Origin: an uncultured Chitinophaga sp.
Lineage (GTDB): Bacteria > Bacteroidota > Bacteroidia > Chitinophagales > Chitinophagaceae
NCBI RefSeq assembly: GCF_937898475.1
Contig: NZ_CALEJS010000041.1
Location: 186,001-250,000 of the forward strand
DNA length: 64,000 nt
Direction of reading: 5' to 3'
This document shows positions 35,806 through 44,777 of this stretch, piece by piece (positions within the stretch are counted from its first letter, which is position 1; each line of letters starts with the position of its first letter). A program made the position numbers and the translations under genes. The notes beneath the pieces were generated by a model. It did not search any database. It was not told the DNA's origin and worked only from the letters and a program-made list of their open reading frames with translations.

Positions 35806-37341
35806 TCAGATCTTGCCTCTCCAGTAAGTGGTTTGCTGCAGGAATTTGTTGCCCCTGAACAAGCGGGGATCCACCGGCCAGTAGAACCCTTCTCTTGCGT
35901 AACGCTGGTCTGTCAGCCAGTCTACGATATAAGAGTAGGCACGGGTACGCACCATGTCATAGAACAGGTGCCCTTCCAGGAACAGCTCTTTCCCTCTTTC
36001 AAGGATGTATTCATACATCAGCTCTTCAGCGTTGGAGGGCATGTCCAGCGCGGCGGTATTGTTACGGGTGCGGAAGAAATTGATCACCTGTAAGGCTTTG
36101 GCATTATCGCCTTTATACAGGGCTATTTCTGCCTGTAACAGCATCATATCTGACAGGCGGAAGATGATCATGTTATTACTCATATAGGGATCCAGCTTTA
36201 CGCCGGGGTTACGGTATATGATATTGCTGTATTTACGGCAGAGGGGCCTGGAATCATCACGGTAATCAAATCCTTTCTGGAAACGCACGTCCATGGTATC
36301 ATTCACTGTTTGTCCCTTACGGAAGTGACGGCTGAAGTATTCGGGCCTTACCGCCATACGTGCATAGTCGCCTTTGTATTTGATGTATTGATCGCCGCGC
36401 AGGAACTCCATACCGATACCTGACGAAGAGCCTTCAAACTGGTCTTCGCTTATATTCAGTTCAAAGATGCCTTCCGGAGATCGGCCAATGAAGGTATTGT
36501 AGTATTGCGCAGTATCAGTGAGCCGGTAACCGCCGTTAGCCAGCAGGGCGCTGATGGTGGTATCTGCGCTGTTAATGTCATTCATGTTCACCGTACCGCC
36601 GGAAGCTGCGTTCAGTGTAGTGCCGCGCCACAGGTACAGGTGCGCCAGTAAGGCGTAAACAGATCCCCTGCTGGCGGTAACTGCAATGCCACCGGTATTG
36701 CTGCCATAGCCCCAGTCCAGCAGTTTTGCGGCCTCGTGGCAATCTTTTTCGATCTGCTGCATCACCTCCGCTTTCGTGCTCCTGGGCAGTTCCGGCGCTT
36801 CCAGGGGGTTCTCGTAAAACTCGGTTACCAGGGGCACATCACCCCAGATGCGGGTCATTACAAAATAGGTAAAAGCGCGCAGGAACAGGGCTTGCCCCAT
36901 GACGCGGTTCCTGTAGTCCTGCACATCATCCACGTCTTTTGCCAGGTTGTCTTCGGGCACTTTAGGCACCTGCTCCAGGATGGTATTGCTCATGGTAATG
37001 GCTTTGAAATAGCGCGTCCAGTTGCCGAAATCGTTCACATTGTAGGTGAAAGAAAAATCGCCGTTCTGGATGCCTTCCAGGCCGTCGCCATTGTAATCTA
37101 TTACGAAATAGTTCTTGGCGATAGCGTCTCCATACATATAGTAGCTGTTCCGGAATGCAAGCGCATTTCTTACCAGGGCATAATTTCCTGCCAGCGCACT
37201 TTCACAGTCGCGGGCGTTCTGCCAGTATTTTTCCAGGTAGGTGCTGTTCTTCGGCTCCTGCTCCAGCAGTTTGCTGCAGGAGAAAGAGCAGCAAGCCAGC
37301 AAAAAGAGTATGATAAAGCTGTTGAGATGTGTACGTTTCAT
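35806..37341 (-). CDS. SusD/RagB-like lipoprotein (second locus)
   Basis: A 511-residue outer-surface binding protein. Lipoprotein signal ends at ACCSFSCSKLL. SusD landmarks are visible: MGQALFLRAFTYFVMTRIWGDVPLV around residue 150, RLSDMMLLQAEIALYKGD around residue 395, and ILERGKELFLEGHLFYDMVR near residue 450. It is the partner of the SusC protein 18 bases upstream. No glycosidase accompanies it, so a protein-derived or other ligand is as possible as a glycan. Confidence 0.95.
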   Translation of the reverse strand: MKRTHLNSFIILFLLACCSFSCSKLLEQEPKNSTYLEKYWQNARDCESALAGNYALVRNALAFRNSYYMYGDAIAKNYFVIDYNGDGLEGIQNGDFSFTYNVNDFGNWTRYFKAITMSNTILEQVPKVPEDNLAKDVDDVQDYRNRVMGQALFLRAFTYFVMTRIWGDVPLVTEFYENPLEAPELPRSTKAEVMQQIEKDCHEAAKLLDWGYGSNTGGIAVTASRGSVYALLAHLYLWRGTTLNAASGGTVNMNDINSADTTISALLANGGYRLTDTAQYYNTFIGRSPEGIFELNISEDQFEGSSSGIGMEFLRGDQYIKYKGDYARMAVRPEYFSRHFRKGQTVNDTMDVRFQKGFDYRDDSRPLCRKYSNIIYRNPGVKLDPYMSNNMIIFRLSDMMLLQAEIALYKGDNAKALQVINFFRTRNNTAALDMPSNAEELMYEYILERGKELFLEGHLFYDMVRTRAYSYIVDWLTDQRYAREGFYWPVDPRLFRGNKFLQQTTYWRGKI

Positions 37342-37359
37342 ATTGTTGGGTTTTCCGCA

Positions 37360-40300
37360 TTAAAAATTAACATTAAAGCCCATGGTGAATTTCTTCGGAA
37401 TAGGGTATCCGTTACCGCTGTATTCCCCGTATGGATTCACCGCCTCTGCATCCGGCAGGTCTTTGGAGCGCTGGAACATGGCTACATTATCCATTACGCC
37501 AAATACGCTCAGGCGTTGCAGGCCCCACCTGCTCAGCATTTCCTTGCCCAGGTTATAGGTAAGGCTAATGCTTTTGATGCGCAGGTAATCTCCTTTCTCC
37601 AGGAAGAAGGTTTGTGCGGAAGTATAATAGTAACGGTAAGTACCTACATCATAGCGGGCATAGGTGGCTTTGTCGCCGGGTTGCTGCCAGATATCCAGCT
37701 TTGAGAAATCCGGTGTGGAATACCGCACAAAATTATTGACAGCATCACCTGCAGTGGAGTTGCTGAACTGGTCTGATTTATACAGGTTCAGCACATCACG
37801 GCCCAATGTAAAGGCGCAGAAAATGTTCAGCACAAAGTTCTTCCAGCTGAATTCGTTGATAAAACCACCGGTCACTTTAGGATTGGGATCCCCTATAGGC
37901 AGCTTATCCGGGTTCAGTCCGTCGTTGAATATCTCGATGAAATTATCCCCGTCCAGGTCTGCCAGGTAGAAATCTCCGGCGCGGTAGGTGCCATTGCCAT
38001 TACGATATTTTTCACCGGTGTACTTGTTGCCCGGTACATCATCATCCGTAGCAAATACGCCCAATGTACGATAGAGGTAAAATGCATTCACGGGCTTACC
38101 TACAGAAAGAATGTGCGATTTATCAAAACGGTCGCCATTCTGGAAAACGATATCCCTGCCGCCATTGGGCAGGCTGGTGATCATATTCTTGTTATAGGAT
38201 ACGTTCAGGCGGGTAAACCATTTTACCGGCGAGTTCGTATGTGCCAGGGGGTTACCGGAGAAGGTGAATTCCACCCCTGAGTTCCTTACACCCAAAGTAT
38301 TGGTGAGCGCCTGGTCATAGCCGGAGGTCACCGGCAGCAGAATGCTGAACAGCTGCAGGGAGCTTTGTTTATTATATACATCCACCGTAGCGGCAAACAT
38401 ACCGTCTTTTACTTCGAGGTCGGTACCTACGTTCCATTGCAGGGTACGTTCCCAGCTCAGGCCTTTTTGTGCGGCGCCGTCTCTGAAGTTGGGCGTGATG
38501 GCTGTTACCCCGTTATACGATGTGGCATTATCGTTCCCGTTAAAGCCGCCGTTGTTCACTTTATACAGGTTATACTGCAGGTAGTTCTGCGTGGGCAGAT
38601 TGCCCGAAGTACCTACGCTGCCCCTCAGTTTTACCAGGGTAAAAGGACTACGATCTTTCAGGAACTTCTCTTCTGATAACAGCCAGGCTGCGGATGCCGA
38701 GGGGAAGAAGCCCCATTTGCTGTCTTTACCAAAGCGGGATGAACCATCATAGCGCGCGCTGACAGACAACAGGTATTTTTCATCAAAGTCGTACGCCAGG
38801 CGGGAGTAATAAGACAAGAGCCCGTAAGACTGGTAATCAGACGAGGTGCTGATATTGGTCTGCCGGAAACCCTGCACCACCTGTATGGGATCTGAAGAAC
38901 CGCCATAGCCCAGTGAGCGGGTGTTCTGGTACACATCGTACTGCACATCCGATCCCAGTATCATGCTTACGTTATGCTTCCTGAATTTGTTCGTATAGCT
39001 CAGATAGTTAGATGACAGGATGTTGTATCCATTATCTGCAAATGAAAAAGAGAAGTTACCGTTGTTGGAGGTCAGCTCATTGGTTTTGTTATAGTCCCTC
39101 CTGCTGGTGCGGTACACATATGAGTTCTGTGAGTTGAGCCGCAGGTGCGATGAAATATTGTATCCCAGGTTCAGGTTCAGTGTCAGCTGGTTATCCATAT
39201 TCTGATCCAGCTGGTCCTGGTAGTTGCCCAGCAGGGCTGCTTTCTTGGCAGGGTCCAGCGCGAACAGGGAAGAGGGCATCTGACCTGCGCCAACCGTTAC
39301 CGGGTTTTGAGGATCGCCGTTGGTGGTAAGGTTGATGGAGTTACCCGGATTACCGTTACCGCGGTGCCTGTCTGTCCGCGAAAAGGCAATGATCGGGTTA
39401 ATATCCAGCTTGTTGTTCAATGCGCGCGATAACAGGTTTAAACGCATGGAGTACCTTTTAAAGTCGGTACCTATTACTACGCCCTGCTCATCATAATAGC
39501 CTGCGCTGAAGCGGTAATTGGAGTTCTCTGTTCCGCCGCCGATGCTCAGGTCCAGGTTCTTGAGCAGCCCCGTGCGGTAGAACAGGTCCTGCCAGTCTGT
39601 ATTGCCATTGTAAGCCGGGTTCAGGCTGTCTGTCATGATGTAAGGCAGCTGCTGCTGTTGGGCATAGGTAAGGCTTTGCTGGATCAGCGACATTTTCTGG
39701 CGGCGTTCAGTTACACCCAGTACCGCATCCCTGAGCTCCGGCCGCTGGGTTACACCAAAGTAGCTGGTCACGTTCACCCTGGGGGTACCGGAGCGTCCTT
39801 TGCGGGTAGTGATCATAATAACGCCGTTGGCTGCACGCGAACCGTAAATAGCTGCGGCAGAGGCGTCTTTCAGTACATCGATGGTGGCAATATCCATAGG
39901 GTTGATGCCTGCCAGGAAATTGGTGCCCGTGCCTACATCGTTGGCCACATACTCGTCCTGCGGCTGCGGTATCCCGTCTACCACATAGAGCGGTGAGTTA
40001 ACCACTTTGAACTCGTTGTAATCACGGTTCACCGTGGTATTACCGCGTACGGATACGGTACCGCGTGCACCGGGTTCCCCGGTGTAGTTCTGCACGTTTA
40101 CGCCGGAGAGACGGCCCTGCATCAGCTGATCAAAACTGGCAGCCGGGAGGTTCTGTATCTCCCTGCCCGACAGGCTGGAAATAGCGGCAGTAGCCTTTTT
40201 ACGCGTTACCTGCTGGTAACCGATGATCACCGTTTCCTGCAGTGCGCTGGCGGAAGGGCTCAGTACTACGGTGACGCCTGTCTGCCCCTCTTTTACTTTA

Positions 40301-40548
40301 ACCTCCGTTTTACTGAAGCCTACAAAAGAGATCTCCAGTGTGGCGCCGGGAGCGGCTGCAATAGAGAATTTTCCTTTGGCGTCTGTCACAACGCCGATGT
40401 TGGTAGACCTGATCCGTACAGATACACCAGGTAAGGCCTGTTTTTCCTGGTCGGTCACTGTTCCTTCGATTCTGACGGTGGGAGTTTGGGCATATAGGAG
40501 CACAAACGGGTACAATAGGCATAGTAATGCCAGGTAGAAATGTTTCAT
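37360..40548 (-). CDS. SusC/RagA-like TonB-dependent receptor (second locus)
   Basis: Outer-membrane importer of 1062 residues with signal peptide (to LLYAQ), a carboxypeptidase-like domain at about residues 25-105 (VRIEGTVTDQEKQALPGVSV), the plug with DVLKDASAAAIYGSRAANGVIMI near residue 235, and the barrel ending in FTMGFNVNF with a terminal aromatic. Unlike the receptor at 25163 it lacks the STN domain, in keeping with the absence of a sigma/FecR pair here. It heads the SusC-SusD-FAS1-DUF5007-like operon. The transcript start was not located. Confidence 0.95.
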   Translation of the reverse strand: MKHFYLALLCLLYPFVLLYAQTPTVRIEGTVTDQEKQALPGVSVRIRSTNIGVVTDAKGKFSIAAAPGATLEISFVGFSKTEVKVKEGQTGVTVVLSPSASALQETVIIGYQQVTRKKATAAISSLSGREIQNLPAASFDQLMQGRLSGVNVQNYTGEPGARGTVSVRGNTTVNRDYNEFKVVNSPLYVVDGIPQPQDEYVANDVGTGTNFLAGINPMDIATIDVLKDASAAAIYGSRAANGVIMITTRKGRSGTPRVNVTSYFGVTQRPELRDAVLGVTERRQKMSLIQQSLTYAQQQQLPYIMTDSLNPAYNGNTDWQDLFYRTGLLKNLDLSIGGGTENSNYRFSAGYYDEQGVVIGTDFKRYSMRLNLLSRALNNKLDINPIIAFSRTDRHRGNGNPGNSINLTTNGDPQNPVTVGAGQMPSSLFALDPAKKAALLGNYQDQLDQNMDNQLTLNLNLGYNISSHLRLNSQNSYVYRTSRRDYNKTNELTSNNGNFSFSFADNGYNILSSNYLSYTNKFRKHNVSMILGSDVQYDVYQNTRSLGYGGSSDPIQVVQGFRQTNISTSSDYQSYGLLSYYSRLAYDFDEKYLLSVSARYDGSSRFGKDSKWGFFPSASAAWLLSEEKFLKDRSPFTLVKLRGSVGTSGNLPTQNYLQYNLYKVNNGGFNGNDNATSYNGVTAITPNFRDGAAQKGLSWERTLQWNVGTDLEVKDGMFAATVDVYNKQSSLQLFSILLPVTSGYDQALTNTLGVRNSGVEFTFSGNPLAHTNSPVKWFTRLNVSYNKNMITSLPNGGRDIVFQNGDRFDKSHILSVGKPVNAFYLYRTLGVFATDDDVPGNKYTGEKYRNGNGTYRAGDFYLADLDGDNFIEIFNDGLNPDKLPIGDPNPKVTGGFINEFSWKNFVLNIFCAFTLGRDVLNLYKSDQFSNSTAGDAVNNFVRYSTPDFSKLDIWQQPGDKATYARYDVGTYRYYYTSAQTFFLEKGDYLRIKSISLTYNLGKEMLSRWGLQRLSVFGVMDNVAMFQRSKDLPDAEAVNPYGEYSGNGYPIPKKFTMGFNVNF

Positions 40549-40758
40549 ACATCTACTAGATTAAGGTTGATAATGACGAAAACTAATCAAAGGAGTCAGC
40601 AATCTTATTACCTTATTTACCCGTCCATTTACAGATATTAACCGGACTGATGAAAAAAACCCTCCATATATATTATATAAATGCTATCTTGTTATAAACC
40701 ATTGGGAAGTAAACGTTTGACGGGAATCATATTTTACTAACCCAAAAACAGTATAGCA

Positions 40759-42204
40759 ATGGGCCTCGAGAACTTATTGCCCGGTTACCGCTGTACGGAT
40801 GGCATCTGGGACGAGATGTGCGACACCAACCAGATACGCGCCCACTACAGCAAAGTATTTGCCGCCCTCAAAGAACTGGATGTAGCCGCCCTGCAGCAGA
40901 AAGACCGCCTGGCCGCAGAGCTCTTCATGAACCAGGGCATTACCTTTACCGTATACAGCGATAACGCCGGTATTGAGCGGATCTTTCCCTTTGATATTAT
41001 TCCGCGTATTATTACCGGCAAAGAATGGGAACATGTTGAAAACGGCATCAAGCAACGGCTGAAAGCCCTCAACCACTTCTTAAAGGATATCTACCATGAG
41101 CAGCAGATCATTAAGGATAAAGTGGTGCCCGCTGCCCTCATCGCCTCCTGCCCGCACTACACCCGCGAAGTATATGGTATTAAAGTACCGCATGATATCT
41201 ACATACATATATCCGGTATAGACCTCATCCGGGGGGATGATGGTAATTTCTATGTACTGGAAGACAATCTTCGTACCCCCTCCGGCGTGAGCTATATGCT
41301 GGAGAACCGGGAAGTGACCAAACGCATCTTTCCCGAAATGTTGTCTGCCAACCATGTAAGACGCGTCAGCAACTATCCCCTGCTGCTGCATGAGATACTG
41401 TTGCAGCTGGCGCCACCGCAGATCTCCAACCCTACCGTGGTGCTGCTCACGCCAGGCGTATACAATTCCGCTTACTACGAACATACTTTCCTGGCCCGGC
41501 AGATGGGCGTTTCCCTGGTAGAAGGCCGCGACCTGGTGGTGGATCACCATAAAGTATATATGAAAACCACCAACGGCCTGGAACAGGTACACGTGATTTA
41601 CCGCCGTATAGACGATGAATACCTGGACCCGCTGATCTTCCGTCCGGACAGCGCCCTGGGCGTACCCGGCCTCATGAGCGCCTACCGCAAAGGCACGGTG
41701 GCCATTGTGAATGCCGTGGGTAATGGTGTGGCCGATGATAAAGCCGTTTATGCCTATGTTCCGGCCATGATCCGCTACTACCTGAATGAAGAGCCCATCC
41801 TCTCCAACGTACCTACCTATGAGCTGAGCCAGCCCGATGCACGTAAATATGTGTTTGATAACATTCAGCAGATGGTGATCAAACGCACCAACCAATCCGG
41901 CGGCTACGGCATGATCATGGGCAACAAGGTAACTGAGGAAGAATGGGCGGCAGCCAGGCCGGCTATCGAAGCAGACTCGCGTAACTTCATCGCCCAGCCC
42001 ATCATCAAACTGTCTACCGTTCCCTGTTTTATAGACGGCGTTTTCCAACCCCGCCATGTAGACCTGCGCCCCTATGCGCTTTGCGGGCCACAGGGCATAC
42101 AGATCGTTCCGGGCGGACTAACCCGTGTGGCCCTCCGCCCCGGATCGCTGGTGGTGAACTCCTCCCAGGGCGGTGGCAGCAAGGATACGTGGGTAGTTGA
42201 TTGA
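40759..42204 (+). CDS. Circularly permuted ATP-grasp protein
   Basis: A 481-residue protein of the circularly permuted type 2 ATP-grasp family (formerly DUF404/DUF407). Diagnostic stretches are IYHEQQIIKDKVVPAALIA, GIDLIRGDDGNFYVLEDNLRTPSGVSYMLENR (ATP-grasp region, residues 150-190) and the C-terminal QPIIKLSTVPCFIDGVFQPRHVDLRPYALCG. ATP-grasp enzymes form amide-type bonds with ATP; this family is predicted to ligate amino acids or peptides, but its substrate is not established. It starts the conserved trio with the alpha-E and transglutaminase genes. Confidence 0.93.
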   Translation: MGLENLLPGYRCTDGIWDEMCDTNQIRAHYSKVFAALKELDVAALQQKDRLAAELFMNQGITFTVYSDNAGIERIFPFDIIPRIITGKEWEHVENGIKQRLKALNHFLKDIYHEQQIIKDKVVPAALIASCPHYTREVYGIKVPHDIYIHISGIDLIRGDDGNFYVLEDNLRTPSGVSYMLENREVTKRIFPEMLSANHVRRVSNYPLLLHEILLQLAPPQISNPTVVLLTPGVYNSAYYEHTFLARQMGVSLVEGRDLVVDHHKVYMKTTNGLEQVHVIYRRIDDEYLDPLIFRPDSALGVPGLMSAYRKGTVAIVNAVGNGVADDKAVYAYVPAMIRYYLNEEPILSNVPTYELSQPDARKYVFDNIQQMVIKRTNQSGGYGMIMGNKVTEEEWAAARPAIEADSRNFIAQPIIKLSTVPCFIDGVFQPRHVDLRPYALCGPQGIQIVPGGLTRVALRPGSLVVNSSQGGGSKDTWVVD

Positions 42205-42318
42205 CAGCTGTTGGCTACTGGCTATTACCTGTTAGCTGTAGCCCGGCTTTTTTAAACGTTCATTAACATCATAAAACATTTCCTGGCTGATAGCTAACAG
42301 CTAACAGCCAAAAGCTAA
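42205..42318. repeat. GCTAA-type heptamer repeat with facing arms
   Basis: Left arm (CAGCTGTTGGCTACTGGCTATTACCTGTTAGCTGTAGCC, summarised by its GGCTA/TTAGCTG units) and right arm (GGCTGATAGCTAACAG, CTAACAGCC) are inverted copies around a T-rich centre (42248-42254). The right arm shares GCTAACAGCTAACAGC with the repeat at 21955-22014. It fills the ATP-grasp to alpha-E junction. Confidence 0.7.
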
Positions 42319-42324
42319 TCACCC

Positions 42325-43266
42325 ATGCTCAGTAGAATAGCCGATGCATTATTCTGGATGAACCGCTATATGGAGCGGGCCGGCGGCCTTTTACGCGCCG
42401 TATCCACCCATTACATTCTCTCGCTGGATAAGGACGCCGATGGCTCCTTTACCTGGAAACCGGTGCTGGAAACATTCTCTGCCTCCACACCTGCAGAGAT
42501 TGACGCCATTGCATTCAATACGGGCGCTGCACTCCGGAACCTGATCACCGATACCGGTAACAATAATTCCCTGAAGGCAATCGTCAGCAAGGCGCGTGAG
42601 AACGCCCGGGGCGTACAGGACCACATCACCAAGGAAGTATGGGAAGAGGTGAACGCGATCTATCACCTCATGAACCAGACCACCCTGGATAAACGCCTCA
42701 ACAGCTACGAAGCCGTAGAGGTGATGCAGCTCATTACCCGGCACACGGTGCTGTATAACGGGGTAACAGACATTACCATGTCGCGCGGACTGGGATGGAG
42801 CTTCATGAACCTGGGGAAATATGTGGAACGCTGCCTGGAGACCATTATCCTCACTAACAGGGAATACCAGCGTATTGATTACAACCTGGACGATATCAGG
42901 GATATTATGCAATGGCGTTACCTGCTGCTGTCCTTATCCGGTTATGAGCTGCACCTCAAAACCTACCGCTCAGCCAATTACAACTATAATGTGTTGCACC
43001 AGGTGCTCTTTAATGATAACTTTCCGCATTCCGTGGCACATACGCTGGGCAGGATGGAACGCCGTTTGCAGGAAGTGATCCGCGGCAACACCTCCGGTGA
43101 GGTGGCATCGCTGATGCGCCGCTTTGGCCGCCTGAACAGCAAGGTGAGGTATACCGACCTCGAAACACTGAACAATGAATCTTTACAGCAATTCCTGGAG
43201 GAGATCAGACTTGAGCTGCTGCAGTTCACAACAAAGCTCAGCCAGCAGTTCTTCTCTTACGCATAA
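42325..43266 (+). CDS. Alpha-E domain protein (DUF403)
   Basis: A 313-residue all-helical protein. It begins MLSRIADALFWMNRYMERAGG, the strong signature of the alpha-E family, and later has RGLGWSFMNLGKYVERC and LDDIRDIMQWRYLL. The biochemical role is unknown. Across bacteria it is nearly always encoded with a circularly permuted ATP-grasp protein and a transglutaminase, as here, and is thought to work with them in an amide-forming or peptide-modifying pathway. The transglutaminase gene starts 12 bases after its stop. Confidence 0.92.
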   Translation: MLSRIADALFWMNRYMERAGGLLRAVSTHYILSLDKDADGSFTWKPVLETFSASTPAEIDAIAFNTGAALRNLITDTGNNNSLKAIVSKARENARGVQDHITKEVWEEVNAIYHLMNQTTLDKRLNSYEAVEVMQLITRHTVLYNGVTDITMSRGLGWSFMNLGKYVERCLETIILTNREYQRIDYNLDDIRDIMQWRYLLLSLSGYELHLKTYRSANYNYNVLHQVLFNDNFPHSVAHTLGRMERRLQEVIRGNTSGEVASLMRRFGRLNSKVRYTDLETLNNESLQQFLEEIRLELLQFTTKLSQQFFSYA

Positions 43267-43278
43267 GTTGATAACAAT

Positions 43279-44217
43279 ATGTCTATTTTCAAGATCCACC
43301 ATATTACCCGTTACGAGTACGACCGGCCGGTAAAAGAAAGCGCCAACGAGATCAAGATCTTTCCTTACCAGTGCCCCGACCAGGAAGTGCTGCAACACGA
43401 CCTGTTCATCACCGACCACCCGGATATTCAGACCTTTACCGATTACTATGGTAACAAGGCAGGGCTGTTCAACGTGCTGCCGCCGCACAAGGTATTGTCC
43501 ATAGAAAGCAAACTGCTGGTGCGTACCACCGCGTCTTCCCAGCTGAAGATCAATTTCCACACCGGCGCCGAACAGCTCAACGCCGAAATGGAAGGACAGC
43601 TGCAGCTGCTGGAGCTCGCCGCCCGCGATACCATACAATCGCAGGCCGCCATAGACACCATTGCTGCAAGCATACAGCACTATGACAGCATCGCCGGCAT
43701 GGTGGAACATTGCAGCGAATATATTTTCAAACACTTTAAATACATTAAGGGCATTACCAATGTAGAAACTACGGTAGATGAGATACTGCAGCACCGCGCA
43801 GGTGTTTGCCAGGATTTTGCGCATATCATGCTGCAGGTGCTGCGTACCTGCCAGATTCCCTGCCGCTATGTAAGCGGCTACATCTGCCCCAACAAGAACG
43901 GCATGCGCGGCGAAGGCGCTACCCACGCCTGGGTAGAAGCCTGGATACCCGGCTATGGATGGGCGGGGATAGATCCTACCAATAATGTCTGGGTGACAAA
44001 CAAACATGTCAAACTGTCCGTAGGACGGCACTTTTCAGATTGCAGCCCGGTAAAGGGCACCTTCAAGGGGCCCGCCCGTCAGCAACTGACGGTATTCGTT
44101 TCCGTAGGTTATGAAGACGGTCATATTTTTGAGGAAATGAACAATGTTCACCTGCATACTACGGAGCACCAGCGAACGGAAGAGTTGCCGGACGGCACTT
44201 TTGCGGGACAGCAATAA
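43279..44217 (+). CDS. Transglutaminase-like protein of the ATP-grasp/alpha-E trio
   Basis: A 312-residue protein with an N-terminal beta domain (MSIFKIHHITRYEYDRPVKESANEIKI) and a papain-like transglutaminase core. The catalytic triad is visible: Cys177 in HRAGVCQDFAHIM, His216 in GATHAWVEAW and Asp232 in WAGIDPTNN. There is no signal peptide, so it should act in the cytosol, probably cleaving or exchanging amide bonds made by the ATP-grasp partner. The last gene of the trio. Confidence 0.93.
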   Translation: MSIFKIHHITRYEYDRPVKESANEIKIFPYQCPDQEVLQHDLFITDHPDIQTFTDYYGNKAGLFNVLPPHKVLSIESKLLVRTTASSQLKINFHTGAEQLNAEMEGQLQLLELAARDTIQSQAAIDTIAASIQHYDSIAGMVEHCSEYIFKHFKYIKGITNVETTVDEILQHRAGVCQDFAHIMLQVLRTCQIPCRYVSGYICPNKNGMRGEGATHAWVEAWIPGYGWAGIDPTNNVWVTNKHVKLSVGRHFSDCSPVKGTFKGPARQQLTVFVSVGYEDGHIFEEMNNVHLHTTEHQRTEELPDGTFAGQQ

Positions 44218-44270
44218 GTGCCTGTTTATTAAAGGAAAGTTAAAACTGTGCACCGTTCATACAGTTTTGC

Positions 44271-44301
44271 TTTGACCGTTAATGCATGTATTCTAACTTT
44301 G
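44271..44301 (+). promoter_or_regulatory. Full Bacteroidota promoter before the small secreted protein
   Basis: TTTG (44271-44274), 19 bases, TAACTTTG (44294-44301): both boxes perfect at ideal spacing. The predicted start at about 44308 is only a few bases from the ATG at 44311, so the transcript would have almost no leader. Confidence 0.8.
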
Positions 44302-44310
44302 CAGGCCAGC

Positions 44311-44706
44311 ATGGGGATGATAAAGTATAAAATATCATATAAGTGGCTGCTGTGCATTCTATTGTACGGCCTCCACATTCAGTCTGTTACAGCCAACAAT
44401 AAGCTGTCGCAGGCGAATGCCACCCATCATGTTCTTAACCTGGGAGATCTTTCCCACCTGTTCGACCTCACCCAGCAGGAGGATGATGGACAGGAAGTGG
44501 TACGCGCCACTAAAAGTAAAAAGAAGACCCGCTACTACCTCAACGCCTCTTCACGGCAGTTCAGCATCAGTCAGCGTATTATCTATCCTGAAGACAAACA
44601 GGATCATTTCATACTCGAAGAAGAGAACAAGTCTGGCATCTACCGATGGCTTGACGCGTTTCTACCCGCTTACTACAACTTCCTCTTCCGGTACACCCTA
44701 TTTTGA
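44311..44706 (+). CDS. Small exported hypothetical protein
   Basis: Not recognised. The chosen protein has 131 residues with a signal peptide (KYKISYKWLLCILLYGLHIQSVTA) and a polar mature part rich in Lys, Asp and aromatic residues, ending in an aromatic stretch (WLDAFLPAYYNFLFRYTLF). The frame is open from 44248, but a perfect promoter covers 44271-44301, so that longer start would not be transcribed; ATG 44311 or 44317 is the likely start. It lies 71 bases before the efflux operon and may be its first gene, though no functional link is visible. Confidence 0.6.
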   Translation: MGMIKYKISYKWLLCILLYGLHIQSVTANNKLSQANATHHVLNLGDLSHLFDLTQQEDDGQEVVRATKSKKKTRYYLNASSRQFSISQRIIYPEDKQDHFILEEENKSGIYRWLDAFLPAYYNFLFRYTLF

Positions 44707-44777
44707 TCCCGGCCCCCATATCACCCTTTTTTTCCAGACTTTATTTTATTAATTATTAACTGATAACTGACTCAATA

